Positions 36,560 to 44,972 of a stretch of 64,000 bases of DNA are shown here, one piece after another. The DNA comes from JABDQZ01 sp050049775 (GTDB lineage Bacteria; Pseudomonadota; Gammaproteobacteria; Chromatiales; Chromatiaceae). The notes under the pieces were generated by a model, which saw only the letters and a list, made by a program, of their open reading frames with translations, did no database searches and had not been told where the DNA came from. Position numbers and translations under genes: made by a program. Position 1 is the first letter of the stretch; every line of letters begins with the position of its first letter. The DNA lies in NCBI GenBank assembly GCA_050049775.1, contig JASFVP010000005.1, forward strand, positions 32,896 to 96,895, given 5' to 3'.

Positions 36560-37042
36560 ATGCTGAAGTTTACACGCAGAGTTAACAACGATGATCCGGC
36601 TGCATACAGCCTGACGTTGCCATTTGAACAGCGCATCAAGGGTCGTCTCAAAGTGGCGCTCGACAATGGCATGGAAGCCGGGCTGTTCCTGGATCGCGGT
36701 CCGATTCTGCGCGGTGGCGATCGTATCGCTACCGACGAGGGTCAGATAGCCGAGATCAAGGCCGCAGCGGAAACAGTCTCCACCGTGCGTAGTTCCGATG
36801 CCTTGTTGCTGGCCAGGGTCTGTTATCACCTCGGCAATCGGCATACGCCATTACAGATTGAAAACGGTATGGCGCGTTACCAGCATGATCATGTGCTGGA
36901 TGACATGGTGCGTGCATTGGGTCTCGAACCGGTTTGCGAGCAGGCGCCATTCGAACCGGAGCCGGGCGCTTACGGCGAGCATCACAGCGATCATGCCCAT
37001 GGCGGGCATGCGCATCATCACGGACATCAGCATGCACACTGA
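36560..37042 (+). CDS. ureE: Urease accessory nickel metallochaperone UreE
   Basis: 160 aa from ATG 36560 (an upstream TTG is possible). An N-terminal peptide-binding domain and a C-terminal metal domain are followed by a His-rich tail (HHSDHAHGGHAHHHG), which indicates nickel storage or delivery. Its end overlaps the ureF start. Confidence 0.95.
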   Translation: MLKFTRRVNNDDPAAYSLTLPFEQRIKGRLKVALDNGMEAGLFLDRGPILRGGDRIATDEGQIAEIKAAAETVSTVRSSDALLLARVCYHLGNRHTPLQIENGMARYQHDHVLDDMVRALGLEPVCEQAPFEPEPGAYGEHHSDHAHGGHAHHHGHQHAH

Positions 37043-37721
37043 AGGCCTGACCTCAGGACTGGCAGAGCTGCGCCTGATGCAACTGGTCAGTCCGGCCTTG
37101 CCGATTGGCGCTTTTACCTATTCGCAGGGACTGGAGTGGGCGGTGGAAAGCGGACAGTTACCGGATCAACAAGCTGTATACGACTGGCTGCACGGCCAGA
37201 TTGAAGACACGCTGACTTATCTCGACCTGCCAATATTGATACGCCTGTATCAGGCGGTGCAGGGCGATGATCCCGACGGCGTCAATTACTGGTCGGGTTA
37301 TCTACTGGCCAGCCGCGAGACCAGCGAACTGCGACAGGAAGAAATCAATCGCGGCCGTGCGTTGGGTCGGTTGTTGGTTGATCTCGACATCAAGCAGGCC
37401 ACGCGTTATCGCGAAGCGATGCAGCTCAGCCAGTCAGCCGGTTTTGCTTTGGCGGTTGTAGCCTGGCAGATCGGCCTGCAACAGACCTTGCTTGGTTATA
37501 GCTGGGGCTGGCTGGAAAACCAGGTGGCGGCTGCGATCAAGCTGGTGCCACTGGGCCAGACCGCCGGGCAGAAGCTGCAGCTGGAACTGGCGCAACTGAT
37601 ACCGCAGGCAGTCGAACTGGCCTTGCAGGTCAGCGATACTGAAATCGGTGCCTCGGCGCCGGCGCTGGCTATCGCCAGCAGCATGCATGAAACCCAGTAC
37701 ACCCGATTATTCCGTTCATAA
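37032..37721 (+). CDS. ureF: Urease accessory protein UreF
   Basis: 229 aa from ATG 37032, which overlaps the ureE stop. The frame is open further upstream but that part reads as out-of-frame ureE. All-helical, with LVSPALPIGAFTYSQGLE near the start. It acts as the GTPase-checking partner of UreG in nickel insertion. Confidence 0.95.
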   Translation: MHTEGLTSGLAELRLMQLVSPALPIGAFTYSQGLEWAVESGQLPDQQAVYDWLHGQIEDTLTYLDLPILIRLYQAVQGDDPDGVNYWSGYLLASRETSELRQEEINRGRALGRLLVDLDIKQATRYREAMQLSQSAGFALAVVAWQIGLQQTLLGYSWGWLENQVAAAIKLVPLGQTAGQKLQLELAQLIPQAVELALQVSDTEIGASAPALAIASSMHETQYTRLFRS

Positions 37722-37738
37722 AACAAGCAGGTTATTTC

Positions 37739-38353
37739 GTGTCAGACAATAAAACTCCACTTCGTATTGGCGTCGGCGGCCCGGTCGGTTCCGGCAAAAC
37801 CGCCTTGCTGGATGCTCTGTGCAAGAAAATGCGCGACGATTACGACATCGCCGTGGTCACCAATGATATCTATACCCAGGAAGATGCCCGTTTCCTGATC
37901 AACAGCATGGCATTGCCGGAAGCGCGCATTGTTGGTGTGGAAACCGGTGGTTGCCCGCACACTGCCATTCGTGAAGATGCCTCGATGAATCTGGCTGCTG
38001 TCGCTGACCTACAGGAAAGGTTTCCGGATCTTGATGCGGTATTCATCGAAAGCGGTGGTGACAACCTGTCAGCCACATTCAGTCCGGAGCTGGCCGACCT
38101 GACGATCTATGTCATCGATGTTTCCGAAGGTGAAAAAATTCCGCGCAAGGGCGGCCCAGGTATCACGCGTTCCGATCTGCTGGTGATCAACAAGATCGAC
38201 CTGGCCCCCTATGTTGGCGCCTCTCTCGAAGTGATGGAGTCTGATACCAAAAGAATGCGCGGTGACAAGCCGTTTATCTTTACCAATCTGAAAGAGGGCG
38301 TTGGCCTCGATCAAATTATTAGTTTTATCATCGACGAAGGTATGCTGGGTTAA
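37739..38353 (+). CDS. ureG: Urease accessory GTPase UreG
   Basis: 204 aa, GTG start. P-loop GGPVGSGKT, metal-binding CPH in ETGGCPHTAIRED, and the ESGGDNLSATFS switch region. SIMIBI-class GTPase that powers nickel delivery. Last gene of the urease operon. Confidence 0.97.
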   Translation: MSDNKTPLRIGVGGPVGSGKTALLDALCKKMRDDYDIAVVTNDIYTQEDARFLINSMALPEARIVGVETGGCPHTAIREDASMNLAAVADLQERFPDLDAVFIESGGDNLSATFSPELADLTIYVIDVSEGEKIPRKGGPGITRSDLLVINKIDLAPYVGASLEVMESDTKRMRGDKPFIFTNLKEGVGLDQIISFIIDEGMLG

Positions 38354-38410
38354 ACCGGTTTTTTTCCTCGAAACAATGTTCAACCATTGTGCTCCTCTGA
38401 AAATATAACC

Positions 38411-38492
38411 GATAAGGGTGCTTGCAAAGCTGCTGGCACAGCAGTACGGTTTTAGCCAGGAAGCTCCGGTGTTTCCGGATCATTATGCCTGG
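38411..38492 (+). promoter_or_regulatory. Structured 5' leader of unknown class
   Basis: The leader before the next gene can form CTGCTG-gca-CAGCAG (38430-38444) and, further on, a nested hairpin of CCAGG (38456-38460) with CCTGG (38488-38492) enclosing TCCGG/CCGGA (38465-38479). A TTGCAAAGC string precedes it. This could be a cis-regulatory RNA, but I cannot match it to a known riboswitch class. Confidence 0.35.
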
Positions 38493-38506
38493 AGAGGAGA
38501 GTCGTC

Positions 38507-39157
38507 ATGAATAAATGGGTTCTCGTTTTTATCGCATCTGCCAGTGTTGCCATCAGTTCACTGTCGGGAGCCGCGCAGGCTGCCGATCCCCGTGATAAAT
38601 GGGATGACGGTCATCGCAACCAATATCAACCGAGGTATGAGCCAAAGTATCAACCCGGGTACCAGTCCAGGCATCAATATGGGCATCAATACCGGCATCA
38701 ATCAAAGTCGGTACCACCACCTTTTATTCATCGTGGTCATGACTACAAGATTCCAACGAATCGCATCAGGCGTCACCGTAACATTGTTATTGTGCGTCCT
38801 TTCGGTCATTTGTATAGCGGTTATGGTTTCTTCTCTCGGGATGACGACGCCTACAAGTGGCTGGCCTTTACCGCCATTGCGGTAAAGCTGCTGGACAACC
38901 TGAATGAGCAACAGCAGCGCGAACATGAAGCCGCTCAGATTCAGGCGACCACTGCACCGGTTGGTGAAACCATATACTGGCATGAGGGTAATGCTTCCGG
39001 TCAGGTCACGGCTACCCGTGAAGGCACCAGCAGTTCCGGACGCTATTGCCGCGAGTTTCAACACGAGATCACCGTCGGTGGCAAAAAGGAGCAGGGCTAT
39101 GGCACGGCGTGTCGCCAGCCGGACGGTAGCTGGGAAGTGATTTCGACCGGGCAGTAA
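38507..39157 (+). CDS. Secreted protein with surface-antigen-like C-terminal domain
   Basis: 216 aa. Signal peptide (cut near AQAA), then a repetitive Arg/Tyr/His/Gln-rich stretch (YQPRYEPKYQPGYQ-type repeats, residues about 38-70), and a C-terminal domain (ASGQVTATREG, CREFQHEITVGG, YGTACRQPDGSWE) like the Rickettsia 17-kDa surface antigen/glycine-zipper-associated family. Probably outer-membrane associated. GGAGAGGAGA precedes the ATG. Confidence 0.65.
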   Translation: MNKWVLVFIASASVAISSLSGAAQAADPRDKWDDGHRNQYQPRYEPKYQPGYQSRHQYGHQYRHQSKSVPPPFIHRGHDYKIPTNRIRRHRNIVIVRPFGHLYSGYGFFSRDDDAYKWLAFTAIAVKLLDNLNEQQQREHEAAQIQATTAPVGETIYWHEGNASGQVTATREGTSSSGRYCREFQHEITVGGKKEQGYGTACRQPDGSWEVISTGQ

Positions 39158-39186
39158 CGGTAGATCGTCAGGAACAGGAAGGCATC

Positions 39187-39684
39187 ATGAATCTCATCCG
39201 GTATTCATCAGTAGTGCTGCTGGCTGTTTTTTCGCAGACATTGATGGCAGTGCAGTCGATCGACCCGCTTGCCGCCTGTGATTTTCTCAGTGAACAACGT
39301 TTTCGCGGCACCCTCGAATACAAGCAGGACAAAAAAACCAGTGTTTACAGTTGCACCAGTCTGCGCAAGCCGATAGACCGGGGCGAACCCACGGTCAGTG
39401 ACCTGCGATATCGGGTTTCGGGCACGGCTGACGAAGCCCGGAAAATCAGCCTGATGTTGAGCATGAATTCTGCCCGCATCTCCACTCCGGTGGTCAGGCA
39501 GTTCCACAACAACGCCGCCATCCTTTATGAAAAAATCTTTGCAGAAACCTTACCACAGGAAATCAGTGACGCCATATTGTCATCCATTCGCGGTGATTGG
39601 CCCAGGCACGGTTATGTCGTGAAACTCAAACGTGTGCATGACAAAGCCTTTGTCTATGAAATGGTTTTCAGTATCGAGAAATAG
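39187..39684 (+). CDS. Hypothetical secreted protein
   Basis: 165 aa with a signal peptide (cut near LMAV) and two Cys residues that could form a disulfide (AACDF and YSCTS). No lipobox. No family recognised. It follows the previous secreted protein by 29 bases with its own GGAAGG, so they may be one unit. Confidence 0.55.
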   Translation: MNLIRYSSVVLLAVFSQTLMAVQSIDPLAACDFLSEQRFRGTLEYKQDKKTSVYSCTSLRKPIDRGEPTVSDLRYRVSGTADEARKISLMLSMNSARISTPVVRQFHNNAAILYEKIFAETLPQEISDAILSSIRGDWPRHGYVVKLKRVHDKAFVYEMVFSIEK

Positions 39685-39751
39685 CGCTTGTATACGCCGG
39701 GCTGATTGACTGCGGATTGATCGGCCTGTCAGAAACAGATTTAGCAACCGA

Positions 39752-40951
39752 ATGAACATCGAACTGGACATACTGCACAGCCTGATTATTGCGATTGTCG
39801 TGCTGTTTCTGGGCCAGCTGTTCGTGTCGCTGATCAAACCTCTGCGACAATACAATATCCCGGTGCCGGTGGTTGGCGGATTGCTGTTTGCGGCGCTAAT
39901 GGCGTTTCTGCAGACCGGCACCGATATTCGCATCCATTTTAATACCGAGCTGCGCAGCTTTTTGATGCTGGCTTTTTTCACCGGCGTCGGTCTCACCGCG
40001 GACTTGGGCCGGCTCAAACGCGGTGGCATCAGCCTGGTGATTTTTCTGCTGATCGTGGCGGTGTTCCTGACGCTGCAGGACACGGTTGGCGCATTGATGG
40101 CCTATCTGCTGGATATGCATCCGGCGATGGGTTTGCTGGCCGGATCGATCACATTGTCCGGTGGACATGGCACCGGCGCGGCCTGGGCGCAGCGTTTTGT
40201 TGAGACACAGAATCTTGGCGGCGCGCTGGAACTGGCGGTGGCGAGCGCCACCTTCGGCCTGGTGATTGGTGGTCTGCTGGGCGGGCCGGTCAGTCAGTTT
40301 TTGATCAGCCGTTATCGCTTGCAGCCGGACCCCGAGGCACAGCAACATGCCGGCTTTGCCGATGCAGCGGTCAATCCGGTCAACGCTCGTGCGATGCTGG
40401 CCACGCTGTTTCTGATTCTTGCCGGCGTGGTTGTCAGCGGCGCGTTGTACGATTTGTTCAAGGATGCTGCGGTCAAGTTGCCCGATTTTATCTGGGCCCT
40501 GTTTGTCGGTGTGGTGTTGCGCAACCTGCTGGGCATTCGCGCCCTTTATCAAATCAATGAGAAAAGCCTCGACCTGATCAGCACACTGACGCTGTGGCTG
40601 GCGCTGGCATTTACCTTCATGGGTTTGCGGCTGTGGGAATTGCTGGACCTTGCCGGGCCGCTGTTTCTGATCCTGCTGGTGCAGACCTTGTTGATGGCGG
40701 TGTTTGCCACTTTCGTGACGTTTCGTGCGCTCGGCGCCAACTATGATGCGGCCGTCATGGCGGCCGGGCATTGCGGTTTCTGTATGGGGGCGACACCGAC
40801 GGCGATTGCCAACATGCAGGCGGTGACCAGTCGCTACGGACCGTCACCGCAGGCATTCATCGTGGTGCCGATGATCGGCGCGTTTTTTATTGACCTGATC
40901 AACGCGCTGGTGATCCAGGGTTTTCTGAGTTTACCGATCCATGGTTTCTAG
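39752..40951 (+). CDS. gltS: Sodium/glutamate symporter GltS
   Basis: 399 aa, close to the 401 aa of E. coli GltS, with two homologous halves of about five helices and reentrant GHGTGAAW and GHCGFCMGATPTAIANM loops characteristic of the ESS family. Imports glutamate with sodium. It overlaps the next gene by 11 bases. Confidence 0.93.
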   Translation: MNIELDILHSLIIAIVVLFLGQLFVSLIKPLRQYNIPVPVVGGLLFAALMAFLQTGTDIRIHFNTELRSFLMLAFFTGVGLTADLGRLKRGGISLVIFLLIVAVFLTLQDTVGALMAYLLDMHPAMGLLAGSITLSGGHGTGAAWAQRFVETQNLGGALELAVASATFGLVIGGLLGGPVSQFLISRYRLQPDPEAQQHAGFADAAVNPVNARAMLATLFLILAGVVVSGALYDLFKDAAVKLPDFIWALFVGVVLRNLLGIRALYQINEKSLDLISTLTLWLALAFTFMGLRLWELLDLAGPLFLILLVQTLLMAVFATFVTFRALGANYDAAVMAAGHCGFCMGATPTAIANMQAVTSRYGPSPQAFIVVPMIGAFFIDLINALVIQGFLSLPIHGF

Positions 40952-42428
40952 AACTCTGCTTGCCGCTTTTTTCATTGCTGTTATCGCGCTGTTGTCCAGC
41001 GGTTGTGAGCGCCAGCCGGATGAGCAAACCCTGCAAAACGAAATTGCTGAACTGATCGAGCAGGATCTCGGCAAAGACCTGTTTGAAATCGTTTCGTTGC
41101 GCCGGCTGGGTAGCGCGTCATTCACGGACAAGCTGACCGGCGATCAGCGCAAGACGGTGTATTTCAATATGCAGCTGCGTTTTCGACAGGCCATCGACCT
41201 GACCGCCTGGGACAGCCTGAATGGCGCGTCCATTGCGTTTTTGCTTGGTGCGACGGAAAAGGGTATTGACGGCATTGCCGCCGGTGGCAACAAGGTCGGG
41301 GATGTGCTGCGTATTCACGGCAGCCGCGTGTATGCCTTGCGTCAGGGGCAGTGGCGACCCTTGCCAACCACGCGTCAACCGACCGATGCGGACAAGGCCG
41401 CCGAGACGCAGCGCCTGATTGCACGCATCGAGGAACTGGCGGAACGTTCGGCGGCACGTCGTGGCGGTACGGAACAGGCGATTATCGACAAGGAGCTCAG
41501 GCAGTCTCTGAAACGCATCGAGCGCGCACTCGATCAACAGGCCAGGATCTTCAGCGCCGCCAGTGGTCCGCTGCGTGGCGCCTATAACCGTTATATCCAG
41601 GCGTTGGCGGATAACCCGAAAAGCCTCGGTTTCCAGGTGCGTAACTATGCCACTCAGGGCAGTGTCGAGAATTGCCTGCTGGTGCAATCCGGTGCTGTTG
41701 ATGTGGCGATTGCGCAAAGCAACTTCACGGCCCAGGCGTTGGCCGGCAGCGACCTGTTCCGACAACATGGAGCATTAAGCGACCTTCGTGCGGTGACTGC
41801 CCTGTTTCCGGAATATGTCCAGATTGTGGTGTCCAGCAAATCCGGCATCGACAGTATTGAAGCATTGAAAGGCAAACGGGTTGATCTCGGCTTGCCCGAA
41901 TCCGGCAGTCGTGTTGATGCCTTACGTTTACTGGAAGCGGCAAAACTGAAACTGCCGGACTTCGCCGAAATACGCGAGGCCGGGCTGGATGCTTCGGTCA
42001 GCGCCATGCGTACCGGCGAGCTGGATGCGTTTTTCACCACCTTGCAGGCGCCTGGATATGCGTTACAGAATCTGCTGGCGCGTGGTGAAGCCAGGCTGTT
42101 GTCCGTGCCGCTACAGTTGCAACAGGAGATGCAACAGAAATACGGTGTCTACCGGCCGGCCGAGCTGGCGGCAAACACCTATCCCGGCCAGCGTGAGGCG
42201 ATCGGCACACTGGCTGTTACCGCAACCCTGATTGTGCGTGCTGATTTGCCGGATGCGCGGGTCGAACAATTACTCAATGGCCTGTTCAAATCGGTCGCCA
42301 CACTCGCCAGGGATAACCTGCGCATCACCTTGCTGTCCGCCCGGACCGCACGGGAGGGCATCACCATTCCCTTGCATGCTGCGGCAGAGCATTATTTTTC
42401 AGGTCTGGAAAAAGATAGGCAGGAGTGA
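40941..42428 (+). CDS. TAXI-type TRAP solute-binding lipoprotein with N-terminal extension
   Basis: 495 aa. Lipobox LLSSGC at residues 17-22 predicts an acylated periplasmic protein. An N-terminal domain of about 200 residues ending in a charged helical segment is followed by a TAXI-family binding domain (GSVENCLLVQSGAVDVAIAQSN, then GKRVDLGLPESGSRV). No TRAP permease is adjacent. The overlap with gltS suggests it may sense or deliver a dicarboxylate or glutamate-like ligand; that is inference. Confidence 0.75.
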   Translation: MVSRTLLAAFFIAVIALLSSGCERQPDEQTLQNEIAELIEQDLGKDLFEIVSLRRLGSASFTDKLTGDQRKTVYFNMQLRFRQAIDLTAWDSLNGASIAFLLGATEKGIDGIAAGGNKVGDVLRIHGSRVYALRQGQWRPLPTTRQPTDADKAAETQRLIARIEELAERSAARRGGTEQAIIDKELRQSLKRIERALDQQARIFSAASGPLRGAYNRYIQALADNPKSLGFQVRNYATQGSVENCLLVQSGAVDVAIAQSNFTAQALAGSDLFRQHGALSDLRAVTALFPEYVQIVVSSKSGIDSIEALKGKRVDLGLPESGSRVDALRLLEAAKLKLPDFAEIREAGLDASVSAMRTGELDAFFTTLQAPGYALQNLLARGEARLLSVPLQLQQEMQQKYGVYRPAELAANTYPGQREAIGTLAVTATLIVRADLPDARVEQLLNGLFKSVATLARDNLRITLLSARTAREGITIPLHAAAEHYFSGLEKDRQE

Positions 42429-42629
42429 GGGTGTGGATATTGCAATGCTGCAGATATTTGCGTGGTCTTCTCTCAGGACACAGTGTGTGCTCAGAGAAAA
42501 CCACGCCTTGCGCAGTACCTGCTTGTCCCGGCGGCGTTCGGCTTTTTTGGATTTGCCATGTACGCCACCTTTGCCAAGCAGTGGGTGGTTGTGTAACAGG
42601 TTTCTCTGTTTGGGTTGTTTTGTTTTCAT
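42399..42629 (-). CDS. Small basic protein downstream of rtcB (conserved N-terminal half)
   Basis: 76 aa from the third of three tandem ATGs (42629), which is well spaced from GAGGA. The first about 45 residues (LHNHPLLGKGGVHGKSKKAERR) match a short conserved protein type known from gammaproteobacteria. The remaining residues are encoded by a large inverted repeat and may not be original coding sequence. It overlaps the convergent lipoprotein gene end by 30 bases. Function unknown. Confidence 0.6.
   Translation of the reverse strand: MKTKQPKQRNLLHNHPLLGKGGVHGKSKKAERRRDKQVLRKAWFSLSTHCVLREDHANICSIAISTPSLLPIFFQT
42461..42505. repeat. Long imperfect hairpin inside the small gene tail
   Basis: CGTGGT at 42461-42466 pairs with ACCACG at 42500-42505, and TTCTCT...AGAGAA continues inward to an ACACAGTGTGT centre, giving about 19 pairs with few mismatches. 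It could be a terminator-like or processing hairpin for the minus-strand message, or an inserted palindrome that altered the gene end. Confidence 0.6.
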
Positions 42630-42653
42630 CATCATTTCCTCGTTGTTGAAAAT

Positions 42654-42679
42654 AAGTGGGCCGGAGCCCCGGCCCACTT
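42654..42679 (-). terminator. Hairpin at the rtcB stop codon
   Basis: A perfect 11-bp stem AAGTGGGCCGG/CCGGCCCACTT with a 4-base loop overlaps the rtcB stop codon; on the minus strand it is followed by ATTTTC. Probably a weak terminator or 3' stabiliser between rtcB and the small downstream gene. Confidence 0.6.
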
Positions 42680-43877
42680 AACCTTTGATGCACACTACCT
42701 GTTTCAGGCTGTGTACGACTTCGACCAGATCGGTCTGGTTTGCCATTACCGTATCGATATCCTTATAGGCGCCCGGGATCTCATCGATGACCCCTTTGTC
42801 CTTACGGCATTCGACACCCTGTGTCTGGTTTTCCAGGTCGGACTGGTCAAACAGCTTCTTGGCTTTGGTCCTGGACATGACCCGTCCGGCACCATGCGAG
42901 CAGGAGCAGAATGAATCCGCGTTGCCCTTGCCACGCACAATGTAGGAGCGGGCGCCCATGGAGCCTGGGATAATGCCAAGTTCACCTTCACCCGCACGGA
43001 TGGCACCTTTACGTGTGACATAGACATCAGCGCCAAAGTGGTGTTCGCGTGCCACGTAGTTGTGGTGGCAGTTGATCGCTTCTTTGGTGATGCTGAATGT
43101 CGGCAGGTAACGTGCCAGCGCATCCAGGATCAGACGCATCATTTCACGCCGGTTGGTCATGGCGTAGTCCTGTGCCCAGCCGACGGCTTCGACATAGTCA
43201 TCGAAGTACTGTGCACCTTCAGTGAAGTACGCCAGGTCTTTATCAGGCAGGTAGCCGAGCTGGTCTCCCATGTCGTGCTTGGCCAGGTTGATAAAGTAAC
43301 GTCCGATGACATTGCCGATGCCACGTGAGCCCGAGTGCAGCATGACCCAGACGGCATCGTTTTCATCGAGACAGATTTCGATGAAATGGTTGCCGCCACC
43401 CAGCGATGCCAGTTGCCGTATCCAGGTTTCGTAAGAGCGCTGACGCTGCATCTTGCGAATACCCGGGTGCTTGTCGTAAATCACCTCCAGCGTTTTGGCC
43501 AGTGGGGTGATGGTGGAACGCTTGACCGGGTCCTGACGGTGCATGTCAAAGCCGACCGGAATGGCCTGCTCGATGCGACTACGCAGTTGCCTCAGGCTGT
43601 CCGGCAGTTGCGCGGCGGTCAGTGAAGTCCGAATGGCATTCATGCCACAGCCGATGTCGACACCGACGGCCGCCGGCACGATGGCACCCCGGGTCGGGAT
43701 TACCGAACCCACGGTGGCACCGATACCGGCATGCACGTCCGGCATGGCGGCAACGTGATGATGCACAAACGGCATCTGTGAAACATTTGCCAGTTGGTCC
43801 AGCGCCTTGGACTGGGTGTCTGTCGTCCAGATATGGACCGGCACCTTGCCCTTGTTGAGGGTTTGTAGAATAGGCAT
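42678..43877 (-). CDS. rtcB: RNA-splicing ligase RtcB
   Basis: 399 aa. GTP/Mn-dependent ligase joining RNA 2',3'-cyclic phosphate or 3'-phosphate ends to 5'-OH ends. Visible motifs are VHAGIGATVGSV, GVDIGCGM (metal Cys), LGGGNHFIE, HHNYVAREHHFG, GSMGARSY and the guanylated His in SHGAGR. AAGGA is 7 bases before the ATG, and the upstream 316-aa gene ends 10 bases earlier, so they form one operon with the slipin gene. No archease, rtcA or rtcR gene is seen in the window. Confidence 0.97.
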   Translation of the reverse strand: MPILQTLNKGKVPVHIWTTDTQSKALDQLANVSQMPFVHHHVAAMPDVHAGIGATVGSVIPTRGAIVPAAVGVDIGCGMNAIRTSLTAAQLPDSLRQLRSRIEQAIPVGFDMHRQDPVKRSTITPLAKTLEVIYDKHPGIRKMQRQRSYETWIRQLASLGGGNHFIEICLDENDAVWVMLHSGSRGIGNVIGRYFINLAKHDMGDQLGYLPDKDLAYFTEGAQYFDDYVEAVGWAQDYAMTNRREMMRLILDALARYLPTFSITKEAINCHHNYVAREHHFGADVYVTRKGAIRAGEGELGIIPGSMGARSYIVRGKGNADSFCSCSHGAGRVMSRTKAKKLFDQSDLENQTQGVECRKDKGVIDEIPGAYKDIDTVMANQTDLVEVVHSLKQVVCIKG

Positions 43878-43887
43878 AGTGAATTCC

Positions 43888-44838
43888 TTATTGCAATGTT
43901 AGTTGATAAAAGTGTGGTGCAAGCTTTGCACGCCGCAGTCGTTTGTGTGTACGTTTGTTGTTGAGAAAACCGGGCATGCTGTCGGTCTCATCAAAACAAA
44001 ACTGCCGTGGCAGGCGAGTGTATAAAGATCTGGGCGGCCCATACTCACGGTTGATACGTTTCAGGCAGTTGCCGGTTTCCCAGCTGTGGTACCAGAGACG
44101 GTCGATGCCCAGTTCATGCCGCACAAAATCAATGACGGCCGACAGCATGGCCTGGCTCCAGTCTTTCAGCAGCGGTTCGACAAACTGCAGATAGGCTTTT
44201 GCCTGCTTTACCGTTGTGTCGTAGCGGCAGCTGAGAATGTTGGCGTCATTATCCTTGTAGTACGTTAGTCGACGCTGTAAGCGGGCGACATCCCTGACCC
44301 AGTCACTCTGGATTTCCTCGACCAATACCTCATCGTTGTCGAGATCGACATCCAGCCGTGCCCAGGCCAGGGTTTCACGGTAGTAGTGCCGCTCACCACG
44401 CCGTAACTGCGGATGACCGCCGTAATTAAACACACCATCGCGCTTTGGCTTGATGGATGTGCTCAGTATGTGATCATGCTGATGATTGAAGTTAAGGTGC
44501 AACACCAGGTTGTAACCGGGTCTTGATGTCTGGGTGTAACGGCCGGATTTACTTCCCCAGAGACCGGCGGTGACCAGGTAGGTAACGCCGGGTTCCAGCC
44601 AGTACTGGCTGAACAGATCCGGATCAATGCGGCCATTGCCGCAGTTGTGTATTAACTGCTTGATGCCCGGCCTGTCCAGCAGCTTGCCGAAGCCGGATGT
44701 TTTGATGTCGCGAATACTGCTATAGCGTTGCGTGGCCAGCTGCAGCAATTGCGCCGCATAACGATCACGGCAATAGCCGTAAAGACTGCGCTCTTTAGGC
44801 AGACAGTCGAGTAACTCCTGTGCATAGTGTAGTTCCAT
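43888..44838 (-). CDS. Unknown protein between slipin and rtcB
   Basis: 316 aa, soluble, no signal peptide, rich in Arg, Tyr and Trp. I do not recognise a named family. A VLVEEIQSDWVRD stretch (near residue 170) resembles a motif in phage large-polyvalent-protein-associated domains, and the C-terminal part is strongly basic, compatible with RNA binding. GGAGA precedes the ATG. Operon position suggests a role in RNA damage handling or in presenting RNA to RtcB; this is inference. Confidence 0.7.
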   Translation of the reverse strand: MELHYAQELLDCLPKERSLYGYCRDRYAAQLLQLATQRYSSIRDIKTSGFGKLLDRPGIKQLIHNCGNGRIDPDLFSQYWLEPGVTYLVTAGLWGSKSGRYTQTSRPGYNLVLHLNFNHQHDHILSTSIKPKRDGVFNYGGHPQLRRGERHYYRETLAWARLDVDLDNDEVLVEEIQSDWVRDVARLQRRLTYYKDNDANILSCRYDTTVKQAKAYLQFVEPLLKDWSQAMLSAVIDFVRHELGIDRLWYHSWETGNCLKRINREYGPPRSLYTRLPRQFCFDETDSMPGFLNNKRTHKRLRRAKLAPHFYQLTLQ

Positions 44839-44930
44839 GTTTTCTCTCCATTGAAATAGAGACGATGAATTGAATAAATAGTCTGTTGTTGTTTGTGTCA
44901 GGCATAAGCCCTCCTGTATGAATCTGAAAT

Positions 44931-44950
44931 GCCCGGCCTTCAGGCCGGGC
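44931..44950. other. Perfect hairpin between slipin gene and the 316-aa gene
   Basis: GCCCGGCC-TTCA-GGCCGGGC forms a perfect 8-bp stem with a tetraloop in the 134-base gap. No T-run follows on either strand, so it is more likely an mRNA processing or stability element than a full terminator. Confidence 0.55.
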
Positions 44951-44972
44951 GGTTAGGTTGATGTTGCCCGAG

